The notes below the pieces were generated by a model, which was not told where the DNA came from, did not search any database, and saw nothing but the letters and a program-made list of their open reading frames with translations. The translations under genes and the position numbers were made by a program. Positions 1 through 12,890 of a stretch of DNA of 64,000 nt are shown here, piece after piece. Position 1 is the stretch's first letter, and each line of letters begins with the position of its first letter. Location of the stretch: contig NC_067123.1 of assembly GCF_021347895.1 (NCBI RefSeq), forward strand, positions 37,373,571 through 37,437,570, in the 5' to 3' direction. The stretch comes from Acanthochromis polyacanthus (lineage: Eukaryota; Chordata; Actinopteri; Pomacentridae).

Positions 1-6
1 TTAGTT

Positions 7-123
7 TTATTTTTCTAGTACATGAGTCATGTTGTTAACTACCTGTCTCTCACTCATGCCAATTTCCAGCAGTGCCAAGATGGCTGCCTTTGAGGCTTCA
101 CATATTTCTTTAGTTTTAGGCAT
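7..123 (-). pseudogene. Tc1-like transposase N-terminal fragment
   Basis: Reading the minus strand from ATG at 123-121 gives 38 codons beginning MPKTKEICEASKAAILALLE, followed by a stop at 9-7. The MPKTKE start and the helix-turn-helix-like remainder resemble the DNA-binding start of fish Tc1-like transposases. The sequence to its right (124 to about 350) would be the untranslated end of the element but is too worn to delimit. The rest would lie left of the window. Confidence 0.5.
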
Positions 124-3046
124 TATGTGAGAGCTGACAACTTGTGAGTTGTGCTACGGCTTGAATGTAAGCAGGAAACTACTCTAGAACTTTGCATGTT
201 CAGTGCTGCTGATGACATGAAATGGCCTCTTATATATTCTGAGAATACAATGAAGCTGAAGCATGTCAGGTAGGACATGAAATATTATGGAATCATCTGC
301 ATTTATTGTCGTGTTCATTGTATTCTTCAGGTAAATTACCTTTAGTGGCATTAAAATGAAGAAGAAATTGAAGGAAACAAGGGTGGTCTAATCATTTTTC
401 CATCACTGTATATTTCAAATGAATATTGAGGAGAAAAGCTGCTAAAAATTCAGCCTGCATCACAATAAATATCTTGTTTATCATCTAAAGTAACACAGAA
501 TGACCCTTTAAGCTGTTTCCACAGTAATTAAAAGGTAATTAAGTCCTCCTCCAGTAGATGTCGCTCTTGTACATTGTTGATTTCTGTGCTGCCACTCTGT
601 TAAAGCATGTCTTTACATTATGTCACTGCAGTGGATTTTAAAATTAATGTTAAAATTCGCTCATTCTTGCTCCGATAAAGTTCCCTCGATTTAATATTGT
701 ATCACAGTGACAGTCACAGCTATTGTCGGTCTCCTTTAATCCCACTTCCTGTCATAATAATCTTCTGCAGAACCACATTAACTGATTTTTGTTCGTTCCT
801 CTTTGTGATATTGTGGCTCTGCAGGTATCAGCTGAAGGATTATGCTTTTAGCTGCAGCAGTTTAGTTCACATTTCATGGCCTAATGCCCTGGTAGGATCC
901 AGCCGGGTCTCTCTTTCCCTACGAGTCACATGAGGTCACATGGGTGAGGGCGGTCATATGATTTCAGTACAAACAGGCCAAACTGTCTCTTACACACACA
1001 TACTGTACACACTCTGACCTGCTTCCTCCTACTGTACTGACGTTTATGAGCAGATCTCAGTCACAACTAAACTATTATTTTTATTAGAATGCATGAATAA
1101 GCAACTGGCAATAAATACAGTGTGTTAAAACTGAGGTTTGATGTTATGAAACTATAATATTTATGTTTATCAGGGGTAGTAATATGGTGTAGCAGTCACA
1201 AGACAATAGATTAGAAGCTTTAGGGTTTAAAAAAATCCTCTTTCTCCAGTTTGTCCAACAGCATATGCTATTTATCAGCTATTTAATTATTATGTTAGCT
1301 ATTTTTCATGAAAAAAAGCCACGCATTTGCATGTTCCAGCTTGCCCAGACTAAAATTTGCTGCTTTTTTTGGATATTTTTGATTCATAAATTGAAAAAAA
1401 AAATTCTGAAGGTGTTGATTTATAAGAAACACTAAGTGGCAATTTTTGATATTTTCTCAATTAATGATTTTTCTAATAATTTATTGAGAAAAGAGTCCTT
1501 AATTACAGCTCTATTTAATGTTTTTATTTTGGGTTACAATAATAATAATAATAATATAATTGGAAATATAATTATGTATACAATATAATAATAAAATAAT
1601 AATAATATAATAACAATTTTATTATTGGCATTATTGATAAAAGAACGTTTTTTTCATAGCATTTCACCTTAAGTATATCTTATTAAATCCTTTTAGCTAT
1701 CTTCATTAAAAAAAACATATATTTGCATGTTCCAGTTTAAACAGACTTTTCTCCGCTTTACAAATTAAGTAATTAATTAATTTTGCACCGAAAAATCTTC
1801 AACAAATCAAGTCGTGTGAAGGTGGTAGCTTATGCTAGGAGACAGTGAGAGGCGTTGGTTTTACATTTTTCTAAATTTTATTGAGACTTATTAATTCACT
1901 GAAAAAATACTCCTCAGTCACAACTTTATTTAACATCTTTTTTTTTGCTAAATTATTATTGTTATCATTATTATTGGTATTGATTGGTAGGTAAAGTATA
2001 TTTTATTAATTAATTTGGCTATTTTTCAGCAGAGCCACAGCCTCCATTTAGTGTCTTCTGGGTTGTGGGGGTGCCGTTATTATTATTATTATTGATTGGT
2101 AAAAAGTGGTTTTTCATATCACGACACTTTGAGTATAGCTGAGATCAATACCGCTGTTGGGTTTAATTGCATTTTTATGGGGAATCATAAAGAAGCACAG
2201 CTAACATGAGGATGCTGCGGCAGAACTTCATAACTAGACTATCATTTTTACACACTAAATGTGTTTGCAACATAATTTTTTTTCAGTTTATCTGCTGTAA
2301 CTGAATTTCTGTGCATAACTCTGTGTTTTCTGCCCGATCCTGCTCACCTTCACTTCTTCGTTCCTCATGATGGCCTCTTCTCGCAGCATCTGTGTCCATC
2401 AGCTGACTCCTGTGACTCATCATTTCCTCTAACGAGCCCTGTCAGGATCGATCCAGATGGCCCCAAATCAAACCCTGGACTTGGGCGCCTCCCAGTCCTA
2501 AAACCACAGCATTCCTGAGCCAATCGAGCAACGCAATGCTCCATGACATCACCGCCTGAGGAATGAACTGGCACAACCGTCGTGAGTGGGAAGTGACCCG
2601 GCTAAGGAGGGACTGCTTCAGACTGCTTCTACCAGCCTTAACAGCCACCAGTCAAAGGGCCCATTCAGACTGAATCGGGCATCTTGTGTATTTAAATGTG
2701 TGTGCAGTGTCAGTTTTCTTATTGAGCAAGTTGCAGGGAACTTTCCAACCCCACCAGTTAAAGAGCTGCGGTTTTGATGAGCACTTACACAATAACACGA
2801 GGCCTCAGAAAACATACTTTCTGGCTGCAGGACATAAAAGCTCACAGTGTATGTGATGGGTGAGGTTGTGTAGGCCACGCATACTTGGTCACACATAATA
2901 TTCTCCCTCTCAGCCACACAGACACAAACTGTTGTGGTGGAATGTGACTAACAAACTAAAGTGTGTTTGTTCAAGTGCACAGTGCTTTATGCTTTTTACT
3001 CTGGTACATTTCAGGCGTTTTTGCCCTATATTACCTTGATCTATCA
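124..3046. other. No gene recognised; AT-rich intergenic DNA
   Basis: Mostly AT-rich with homopolymer runs and an (AAT)n microsatellite near 1538-1612. A more GC-balanced block at about 2330-2930 has overlapping short ORFs on both strands but no recognisable motif and no convincing splice pair. Confidence 0.5.
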
Positions 3047-3552
3047 TCTAAGTGGGTCAATAGGTAATTGTGGGACTTTTTGTATCATAGTTGATATTTT
3101 TGCTGTTTTCAGGCCTGAAATCAACATGGCCGCCTATAACCAAACACCACGTGGCATTTTAGAGAAACATTCGTCTAAATATTAATATATACAATTGAGT
3201 ACAGTTGAAAGTTATTTATAAAGATATTGTACTAAACCTGTTGACTACTTTACATTAAATAACTCAGAAATCCTTTTGAGTCTTGCCAGTCTTTTCTTCA
3301 GGAGGAAATGACATCATGTGGAGCAGGTCATGTGATCTGGAATTAACACATTTCCTTGAGAAGTGTTTTTGTAATGGGGAACTTAGTGGAAAGTGATATA
3401 ATTTGTTGTTTTCCATATAAAATTTGATACATTGCCAAAAAACAAAATATCTCTCATGATTATCTCAACTTAACAGAAAGAACACAATCCAAACTATTTT
3501 CCAAAAAGCTCATTTAATCATTGTTTAGCTAATTAGAAGGCTTAATATCTGT
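3047..3552 (+). repeat. Dispersed repeat, copy 1 (SINE-free)
   Basis: Closely matches 55712-56548 over its whole length, including landmarks AACATGGCCGCCTATAACCA, GGAGGAAATGACATCATGTG and TCATGATTATCTCAACTT. This copy lacks the SINE that interrupts the other one, so it is the empty-site version. Family not recognised; no terminal repeat seen. Confidence 0.8.
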
Positions 3553-4650
3553 AGTATTTATGTATATTCCTTGTTTACTTTCACTTTCTACTTATGTTTC
3601 TCCCCCTTTTCTGCTGGAACACTTCAAATTTGCCCACCATGAGATCAATATAGACTCATTTTATCTAATCGTTTCATAATTAAAGTATAAAAACTGTCCT
3701 TTTACCTCAACGTGCTGATTGTAGGACTTTTTCATGAGTAAAAAGATCTGGGTACTGAGTCACAGACATTTTTTACCCGCTGAGGTTATTGAGATCATTC
3801 TTCCTCCAGGAGGCCTGATTTTCCTCCCGCTGCTTGCTCAGCGCTGTGTATATAAACTGGGAAGCACTTCAGAGGGGCACTTGTCTGCACACTGTTTGAA
3901 AAACCTGGAAAACCCATCAGCGCCTGTGAACCAGAGCAGCCCTCTCCTCAGGAAGTGCCTCAGAGACCCCGAACGTTCATTTTTCACAGCAAGGTGAAGC
4001 TTGTGTCAGACTGAACCTTCGGTGTTGGATTTTAGTTGAGGAAAAGATCCACTTCTGAGACTGTGAGTGCTGTTAAATCTATCATGTTTAGCTAACGACG
4101 CTCTCTCTTCTCATTTGGAGTCTATTTCTATGTTTAGTTTGCACCCAGTACGTTAAAAAAAAACAGGTTTGGAGAGGGAACAGCTGGAAGTCTCGCTGCA
4201 CAAGAGGAAGCCATTTAGCGCTTTGTACCTGGGTGCAACACCAGAAAGAAGAAGAGAGAGGGGAGTTTTTATCGATTCTGTAAGTAGGTACAGCTGGAAA
4301 GGGGAGTGTAACCTCTCCTGATGCTATGAAGTAATTTTCTCATGGCCACGCTCTCCCTTTCCCCTCACCCATTTTCCTTTCCACTCCCTGTTTCTCCCTC
4401 GTCTTTGCCAGATATCTCTCAAAAGCACATTTTGTAAAATATGAACCGTCTTTGGAAGTTTTGACGCTAATCGAGCGCATACTGAAGGGAGCCATGACAG
4501 CAGAGAGCAAGCAGAGGACAAAGGAACCCGACTGCAAGTGGAAAGATGTTGGGGGAAAGGGTGTGGAATAATCAGGAGAGTATGAATGGCAAACAGAAAC
4601 GTAAAGTGATACGCAGACGGACGAAGTGGGAATGGGAGGAGGCAAGAAAA
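3553..4650. other. No gene recognised; promoter-like block
   Basis: Contains a TATATAAA box at 3849-3856 on the plus strand inside an 87-codon ORF (3734-3997) and a possible donor (GCAAG|GTGAAG near 3992). From 4100 the sequence is purine-rich. No recognisable protein. It lies just past the 3' end of crabp2 and may be its downstream flank only. Confidence 0.3.
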
Positions 4651-4676
4651 GGAATCATCGAACTCATATAAAACAG

Positions 4677-4682
4677 TTTATT
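4677..4682 (-). terminator. crabp2: Poly(A) signal of crabp2
   Basis: AATAAA on the minus strand, about 245 bases past the TGA at 4927-4925. The message would be cleaved near 4655-4665. It is the first canonical signal after the stop codon, which gives a short 3' UTR of about 260 bases. Confidence 0.8.
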
Positions 4683-4924
4683 AACATCTTTTAAAAAGGC
4701 TTTGGACACTGCAGTAAAGCATTTGTTTTTCAAAAAGGAATGTGTAACATGTCTATTCGACACATAAAGAGCAAGTTTTGTCGTTAAAAAAGGCAACTTT
4801 TCTGCACAGTTTGAGCTGACCAACACTGACTGGCTGGGAGGAAGAAGAAAACAAGGCGAGTAAATGTAAACCATGCATGAGGCACAAAACAGAAGTATTG
4901 TATGACAGTGCTGAAATAATTTCC

Positions 4925-7900
4925 TCATTCCCTCTCGTAAACTCTGGTGCAGACAACCTCCCCGGCAGTCATCGTCTGAAAGGAAACAGCAACAAAAGGA
5001 CAGGTTTAACTTTTGTACCACATCCTGATAAGACAACCTTTATGGAGGGTTTTTAAGCTGTAACTAATAGATAATAAGCCATATACTAATACTTTAATGA
5101 GTAAAACAATGATTGAAGACATTGTTTGGGTTGCAAGGCTGTGAACGAACATCTTTCTAAACATCTTTTTAAAGCATAAGAAGGACTATTTGGGCTGCAA
5201 ATGCCAGTTAGTTGAATTTGGCCCATGCAGAAGGTCACTCAAAGCTAAAAGTGTGACTTTAGAGGTGTTATCTTAAACTGATTGGTCCAAAGTGGAAAAC
5301 ATCCCAACAACTGACATTCCTGGTGCTCAGAAGATGAACCCCACCATTATCCCATTGTGGGCAATGCAACTGTTGGCCTTCAAATAATAAGATTTGGGTT
5401 GCAAATGCCACTTAGTTGGATTTGTGTTCCAATGCAGAAGGTCACCCAAAGCTAAAAAGTGTGACATTAGAGATGCTATCATTAGCTGGTTGGTCCAAAG
5501 TGAAGAAAATCCCAACTAGTATGAGATTCGTGGTGCTTAGAAAATGAACCCTGCCATTATCCCATTGTGGGTAATGCAACTGTTGGCCTTCAAATAATGA
5601 GAAAGACTATTTGGGTTGCAAATGCCAGTCGGATTTCAGTGCAGAAGGTCACCCAAAGCTAAAAGTGTGACTCTAGAGATTGGTATTGTTAACTAGTTGG
5701 TCCAAAGTGTAAAAATCTTGACAACTATTAGATGCATGGTGCTCAGAGGACGAACCCTATCACTATCCAAATGTGGTTAATACAACTGGGGCCCATTAAA
5801 GTAACCTGTCTGTCCACTTTTTTCGAGTTTACACGTTTGTAGCAGACCATTAAGAAGGAAACCAGATACAAACACACCATTGAAGCTGCATCTGGTTTTA
5901 TTTGAGTTATTATTGAATGTATTTAGATCTGACTGCCAGCATTGGAGTCTTTGCAGCCATCTCACCAACTGTTTCATGGAAACGTCTGAAGTTCGTTTCC
6001 ACAAGTTTCTGTCAAAAACACTTGAGACTTCCAGCTTGATATCAGACTAGGATATCAAAGCGAACACGGCTTCCTTCAGGTGATCCTTTATCTTTTTATA
6101 CCGTAGCATAAATCTGCAAAACTAACAGCTGTATTTGAGTGTTAATCAACATCAGTTAGCATGCTGAAAAGCTCAGCTGAGATGGTAATGGATGCAGCAT
6201 TATAAAGCTGTTAGCATAGCTGCAGGCCAGATCTTAAAACCAACGACATATGCAGCTTGGTGATAAATCAGTCCTTGATTTATCCAATATTATTATCTAT
6301 GAATGAAAAAAAGGGCAATGAATGCAGTCAATGTAAGTGAAATCAACAGCTTTTAGTGTGGAATAAAACATACCACACGTCTGTCTTGTCTTTCTCTTAA
6401 CTGCAGCTTTGCATAAAGATTTATTGAGAAATATTACTTTTATAACTTTGAGGGCTAAAGTTGGCAATCAATCTGCGGTTCACCAAACCGTGGAGGGACA
6501 GTTATGTTCCCCTTCATTCTCCTTATCCAGTCTTGAAAAGATATTCTAAAAAGCAACCACAGTGATGTTGTGCTGTCAGGAGAATCCACTGTTCTCTTGA
6601 AACATTGTGAATTCACAAGCACAAAGCGATTTGTAGGTTCTGTTTCCGGGTGTTTCTTGTCATGTAAAATACTAGTTTTCATTGTTTGTTTTTAAAACAT
6701 ACTTAAAGATTGGGACAGACCCCATTTTTGGTGACGAAACAAGGACATTTGATCAAGCTATTCAGCGCTCTCAGTCTTGTTTTAAGTTACTGTAAAACTT
6801 GTTTATGATCTACATTAATACGTCTTTCTTAACCCTATAAATTCATGTGTTGGTGGTGCACACATAACGATTACCAGTATGAGTTCTCCATCATTGGTCA
6901 GCTCTCGCGTCCACGCCGTCTTAGGCCCGTCTCCTTTCTGTAAAGTCTGTTCACAGCTGATCTTTCTGTCCGTTTCCCACTTTGGAAAACTCTGTAGGGA
7001 TTTACATGGGAAGAAAAATTACCAACTGAGATCACTGAAAGGCTTTTGGACACCGACAGTAAAGTTTGGGTTTGGTCATAACTGGAGCTCAGCGTGCCGA
7101 TTACTGCATGTCAGAACATTTTTATTGCCTGTCAGGAACTATGTCTTTCATCGCTCAGTCAGCATAAAGAAATGCAGAACAGATCTCTGTATTATCACCA
7201 GGGCTGGGGTTGCTCTGAAATTACTTCCATATGCTCCTTTTGTGGCTAGTTCTGCTGTCCTTGGCCAAATCCTGGTATGCATGCATTGACATGAAACAGG
7301 AATGTTTGATGGAGGGTAAATGAGTTCGAACCGTGCAGGGGCGTCCGTCCACCGTGGCCTCGTTGAAGGACTGACCCACGGTGAAGGACACATGGGTGGT
7401 TCGGACGCTGGTGGACGTTTTGATGGACAGACTCTCTCCCTGCTGGGTGATTTCCACTGCCGGGCTGGAGGCGGCCGTCACTGCGATTTTCCTCAGGAAC
7501 ACATTCACACCTGAACTCACACAGACAGAACTCATATCAAACTGGCAGCTGTGATGTGGCGCTGTGTAATGAATATAATCCAAGTGCATTCCAGCAGTTT
7601 TTTTTATGTTATAGCCCCAATAGTGTTGCATAACCAGATCTCCACAGCGCGGGAGAATGATCTGACTGCACGTCAGTATCATTCTGCTATAAAGGGGGGA
7701 GAAAAAAGTCTGGTTGTTTGAATGTTTTTCAACCAAATGCAAACATCTTGGGAAGTGCTAAGCCCAGGATGTAGTGATGGTGTCCCTGGAAATTGTTTTG
7801 GTGGTTAGATTTGCATACACTGGAAATTTTCAGTGTGTAGATTGCTGCTCAGAGGCTGTGGGTCACTGTAGTGCTTGTCCGTCACAATCATCATGTCTTT

Positions 7901-10900
7901 GAGCTTTGATTTTCATCCATGCCTTGGAAGACAGACTCTGGATAAAGTTTTCCCCCCATTTAAATGCATCACATCTGAAAATTGCCCGCTTGTTGGTCGT
8001 TTACTTGAGGCCAGTAGCTGGTGTTCAACTCCTGCCGACCTTCTTTTCCAACTATCCTGTCCCTGATTGGACAAATGCATCGACTCCTGGATTTCAAGCC
8101 GGACCAACATGGTGGCTCAGTCACAAACTTTCTCTTTTATTATGAAACAGTTCAGCGAAAAGCATGTATGAAAGCATTTGAGGCGAGAAACAACCTGTGC
8201 AGTAGTTGAATCTGACCTTGCTTCAGTTCACCGATGGCTAGTTTAGACGTTTGATGAAAGTTTCGCGATGCGTCGGACCTCCGCACGCTGCAACTAACTT
8301 GCGTAAAGTAGAAGTCGAGTCTATTTTATGCAAATGAGATGCACCGGATTGCTGCTTCACATAGACAATGCATGGGATGCGGGACATTGGCAAAACTAGT
8401 GGACACATACCTTGACAGTTACAACTATTTGCCGATGATATACTATTGTGTGGTAGTGGAGCTGGGAACAAAGAATGTTTGGGAATCTTGCTTGGAGTTC
8501 TATAAAACTGCATCACATGATATGAGTCAACAGCTGCTTTTATAACAGAAGCAACCTTCAAACTTATGTAACATTTTTCTCGATGTCTGCGTTTACTTAT
8601 CCTCTGTCTTTTCAATTTGATTCTCTATGAATGTGATGCTTTTTGAAGGCCTAAAAGGTTTCACAACAGTCTGTGTCGCTACTTTGCCTCATAATGAAAC
8701 AACTTTAATGAAGAAATACTCCAGTGGAGGTCTATTGTGATGAACTTTGTAGTTTCAAGTCTCTGCATGCTGACTTTTTTATGCTGTGCTGAATAACCAG
8801 AGGCATAAATCTTTAAAAAAAAGAAGTGTATGATACCCTTCGGAAAGTGGTTGTCACTAATGCAGAGCACATGCGATCTGCTCTTACACAACATATAAAA
8901 CCACTGGAATGGGCCTTTAAGTCACTAATTTATGGGATGTGCAAAGGCAGCGATAGAATATGTGACTTATGCACTAACAGACTATTAGATAAAGGGCACC
9001 AGGGGTAATGTCTGCTTGTTTTATGTCTCTGATCAAAGGCTTTAATGAATAATGATGAAAAATATCAGATGTAGATCTTTCAATTAGTATGGCACTTCAT
9101 TTAGAGGTACAAGTTTGTAGAATTTGGGACATTTCTGAAGGGCTGATCTCAAAATGCTTTGGTAGACCTTTTTCCAAACACGATCTGATTATATATCTGA
9201 AGATTTATCATGACTGGACAAATGATCAATGAGTTATTGGCAATTTTCCTTCTGCTACGATTCTTTGGACAATGTGTTTGATCAGTGTTGCCCATTTTCA
9301 GTACAACTGTGTTGCATAGTCTTCTTTGTGGAGCTGGATTTGTGTATTTTATGGAGTTTTTTTTGCACTGACTGACGTTAACAGTAACTTCAAACGAAAG
9401 CCCTGTTCCCTGGGCCCCCCTGACCTTTGGTCCGCTGGGCCTGTGTCTGGCAGACCTATTCATTCATCCATCAGTGGATTTGCAACGGAGAGAAGCAGTA
9501 AAGAGAAAAGAAATAGTGCAATGTGATTTTTTTTCTTTTTTTTTTTTTGGCAGAAAGGTGCGATCGGTCATAAATACGGCCAACCTACTGATGCGCAAGT
9601 AGGACGAATAGCTTATACAAACATCAGAGAAGCTTTGGTAAAAAGCGATTGGACTTCCTGTTTGGATTCTGTTCATTTCAGAACTGAAGAAACCACTTGG
9701 ATGAGAGCTGAGACCTCCTCAAGAACCTAAAGAGAAGCCCAGTGAAGCTCCAAGGATTGAAATGACCTGAATGATTGCAAATCTCTGCAGACATGCTGCT
9801 ATGTAAGTGCTGTTAGTTGTGCTGTTAACCCTTTGATGCACAACATAAGTCAAGAGATTTTCCATTTTCCACTGAGTACAGGTAACTTTTGACCCATGTT
9901 GTTCATCAAACAGTTAACCCTCCTGTTGTCTTCATTTACGGACACCAAAAAAAATGTTCCCTTGTCTGAAAAAAAACACAATAACTCAGCAAAATAGTCC
10001 CCAAATTTATAAAAATTTGTAAAATCTTCAGGAAGAAAATTCCAAAAATTCTTTAAAGGTTTTATTTTTAAAAAAATCTCCAAATTTGGCATGAAATCAA
10101 CTTTTTTTAAAAAATACAAATGTAAATATTTTCCAAAAATGAATAATAATCTTCCAAAAAATCCTAAAAATATCTAAAATGATTCCATATATATTAATAA
10201 AAGTTCTAATATCTTCTTTAAGAACATTTGGGGAAAAAATCAACCAAAATCCAGAGAATTTCGCTGGAATTTGGTTGATTTTTTTGTGAATGTTCTTAAA
10301 GAAGCATTTTTTGAAGCATTTCTTTTCTTGCACCACATAATTTTCCAAAACTTCCCAAAAATGTTGAAAATGTGAAAGTTTTCAGTGTGACAATATATAT
10401 TTTTTCTGCATTTTCAAACTGTCAGTTTGGCCCTCAGGGTTAAATAACTGCCTGCTGACCCTTCAGTTTTTGGCCATTGTTCGTGTTCGAGTGGAGTGGA
10501 CTTCAGAGAGAATCAGACACCCCACACATCTGATTCGCTCCAGACCATATTTGCTCATGCAGCGGTACTAACACAAGCAACACACACTTATTCAGACACA
10601 CACAGATTGGGTCAGAGAGGCCCCGGGCGGCAGAGGAAAGTCGGTCTCAGAGCTGGCTGGCTGCTGGGGCCCATGTCGAGGCTTAGTTCCGTTTACACTG
10701 GCTCTAATTACAACCGCATGAGGAGGACTCTGCTTCAGATGAGTCGAATCTAGCATTCCTCCACAGGCTATTTGTCTTCAGATTTTTAATGGATGCCACT
10801 GGATGACCCCCTGCTCTCCCCACAGAGGACTTACAACTGGATACTGCACAGCTTAACATGACCAGTATTCCCAGGAACATGGCAGCAAAACCCACTTTTT

Positions 10901-11758
10901 TAACCACATGGAGAACCACTGTGGCCCTCCAGCTGACCTCTAAGCTGGATGGATTTCCAGCCGATAAATGACAAAATGAGTGGCAGGTCTTTGTGAGGAA
11001 GATGCATCCCTTTTCCACTACATGCAGCAGAGTTTTTGCATTTAGGCATTTAGTTTTTATCTATAATGTCACTGAGGAGTTATAAATGCTTTAATTTTCA
11101 TTTCTACACTGGAAAAAATGCCCCTCTCAAAACAAGAAAAAAAAATTGTTTCAAAGAACTTTCACCTTGAAATAAGTGAAAAAAATCTGCCAATAGAACA
11201 AGTGAAAAATGGCTTGGTAAGATTTCTTGAAGCAAGATGTGATATTTAGAATATTTAGATCTTAAAATTAGCTGGGAAAACTTACTTTAAGCTAAATCTT
11301 ACCAGGATTGTCAAGCTTAGGTGTCTTAAAATAAGCCAGACATGTTAAAAAATAGCAATTTTTCACTCAAAAATAGATTTTTGCTTTCATGCAGTCTCCT
11401 AATTTGGCATGTATTAAACTTATTTTGAGTTTTCTTGTAAAATACAACACAAAACAAGATAATTTAAAGATCATTTGACTTAACAAGATATTAAAGATGC
11501 ATTGTCTTAAAACAAGTCCCTCCATCTTGCTGAAATGCCTCTTGTTAAGTGAATTTATCTTAAATCGAGTGGGATGAGACATTTCGACTAAAAATAAGAC
11601 AAATAGACTTGGCAAGATCTTGAGTTTTTGCAGTGTAGTCAGCAAATTAAAGGCATAATAGAGAAAAAGAACTCACCGAGTGCTTTCAAAAGTTCCTCGA
11701 AGTTTTCCGAAGACTTCATTTTCCATTTTCCTGAGAAATCTGTGACTTTATCCTCCAT
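4925..11758 (-). CDS. crabp2: Cellular retinoic acid-binding protein 2 (complete, 4 exons)
   Basis: Cytosolic lipocalin-fold carrier (iLBP family) that binds all-trans retinoic acid and delivers it to nuclear receptors. Coding exons on the minus strand are 11758-11677, 7510-7332, 6991-6875 and 4975-4925. Their lengths are 82, 179, 117 and 51 nt, the 179-nt second exon being the usual size in this family. The product is 142 residues against 138 in human CRABP2; the difference is a longer N-terminus ([10 protein letters not shown]). Visible motifs are [20 protein letters not shown]-like [34 protein letters not shown] and [10 protein letters not shown]. Retinoate-binding residues align at Arg116 and Arg137/Tyr139, and the ligand-exposed nuclear import residues at Lys25, Arg34 and Lys35. 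GRPC and GELIL favour CRABP2 over CRABP1; a crabp2a paralogue is likely but unproven. All introns have GT-AG ends. Intron 1 (11676-7511) carries two MITEs. Confidence 0.96.
5181..5800. repeat. Tandem repeat, three units of about 205-217 bp
   Basis: Units begin at the word TTTGGG(C/T)TGCAAATGCCA near 5189, 5394 and 5611 and share GCAGAAGGTCAC, CAAAGCTAAAA, TTGGTCCAAAGTG, ATTATCCCATTGTGG and ACTGTTGGCCTTCAAATAAT. The copies are diverged by point changes and small indels. The array is in crabp2 intron 3. Confidence 0.8.
8083..8550. repeat. Dispersed fish repeat in crabp2 intron 1
   Basis: Block with CpG-containing words (TTTCGCGATGCGTCGGACCT, CTAACTTGCGTAAAGTAGAA, TTTATGCAAATGAGATGCAC) unlike the surrounding intron. 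From memory it resembles a repeat common in many teleost genomes, but I see no terminal repeats and cannot name the family. The 125-codon minus-strand ORF over it (8615-8238) is regarded as chance. Confidence 0.4.
9914..10443 (-). mobile_element. TTAA-flanked MITE, copy A (full length, minus orientation)
   Basis: 530-bp element bounded by TTAA at 9914-9917 and 10440-10443, in crabp2 intron 1. Left end TTAACCCTCCTGTTGTC; right end reads GGCCCTCAGGGTTAA. The internal inverted repeat is around 10230-10300 (CAACCAAAATCCAG ... CTGGAATTTGGTTG). TTAA target sites and CCCT termini suggest a piggyBac-type non-autonomous element. No transposase. Confidence 0.75.
11107..11635. mobile_element. TA-flanked MITE in crabp2 intron 1
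   Basis: About 529 bp with inverted ends CACTGGAAAAA (11107) and TTTTTGCAGTG (to 11635), flanked by TA at 11105-11106 and 11636-11637. The interior is AT-rich with repeated AAACAAG/CTTGTT words; no transposase. TA flanks point to a Tc1/mariner-mobilised MITE. It ends 41 bp from the exon 1 splice donor. Confidence 0.7.
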
Positions 11759-12060
11759 TTCGGTCGCAGAGGTGGTAAATTTTGCAGCAGATTGCGGTTG
11801 CAGACTCTCCTCTCAGCTTGCGTCTGTCGCTCTCTGCTAACCGGTTTGGAAAGTCGTCTCCTCTGCCTGCATCTGCGCCTCCATTCATTGGCTGACAGCT
11901 CGCCTGGATCTGATGCTGGTCCAGCCAATGCAGAGGCTGGTGGCAGGGAGGGAACTTCTCCCTCCTCCTGACTCCCGCTGCAGCCTCCCACCTCTGTCAG
12001 CATGGTGAAAGATTTGGATACGAGCTGGAAAATGCACTTCCAGTAAGAGCTTTGCTGGTA
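11759..12060 (-). promoter_or_regulatory. crabp2: crabp2 5' UTR and proximal promoter
   Basis: Sequence immediately upstream of the crabp2 ATG. It is richer in G+C and CpG than its surroundings. CCAAT-box cores occur in both orientations (CATTGG near 11886, CCAAT near 11924). I see no TATA box and no clear AGGTCA direct repeat of the kind expected for a retinoic acid response element. The transcription start cannot be fixed by eye. Confidence 0.5.
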
Positions 12061-12890
12061 ATCAGCAGCAGGCTCGGATATTAAGGAAAAGTGTTAATTG
12101 CTTCTGCGGGATGGTGCAATATTAGCACCAGCTATTTCAAGAAAAAGTCCAGAAAATAACTGAGATGGTGGATTTATTTGACTTTTTTTTTAAACAAGTC
12201 AACAGAATAAATGTAAAAATCCGGCCTGAAGTCATGAGTTAAGTGAAGTTTTGAACTTTTCAGAGTGCTGGAATGTGAAATCAGATATCAGGGTTAATGA
12301 GATGGGGGTGGGAAAGCGGGTAATGAAAGAGGGAAAAGATAAGACATCCAGCTGGAGGCATCCACCCAGGAAAGTGTCATCAACATTATCACTCAATTAA
12401 GATTTCACACGCAGGAGATTGTCTGTTTTATTCCTTCTAATCAAACAGCAGTTAATCATTTACCAGAGTCTGACTCGTATTTCCCCATCACTTTGTCTTT
12501 ATTGATTCACAGGTTACAAATCTGTTGTTCCTGACGACATACAAATACATAAGTGAATCATTCAATTCCTTTTCATTCATATTATCACATTAGGTATACA
12601 CTATAGCACCAGCAACATAACTACAACTTTCATTTAAGTAATGAACAGTTTTAAGTTTGTGTTTCTTTACAGTCAACTGGAATGCAAATGAGACAAAAGT
12701 TACACTAAGCAAAAATATACACTCAGCACGCAGCATTTAACTAAATTTTGTCCGTTCTTTGTAACATAGAGCAATAAGCATTTGTTGTTCTGACAAGTTT
12801 TTTTAACAGCTGAATGGAGATCATGAAAGAATGAAGCATGCACTATACTGGAAGTAAAAATGTGTAGAAATAAATGTGTAAAGAGTTTGT
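12061..12890. other. crabp2 upstream intergenic DNA
   Basis: No ORF, RNA gene or repeat recognised in this AT-rich stretch. Confidence 0.5.

Noticed and set aside
3734..3997. 87-codon ORF with upstream gene status
   Set aside because: No recognised motif; a TATA-like box falls inside it, and no partner exons were found.
4572..5036. 154-codon minus-strand ORF
   Set aside because: Out of frame with crabp2 exon 4, which it overlaps; the rest is crabp2 3' UTR and downstream DNA.
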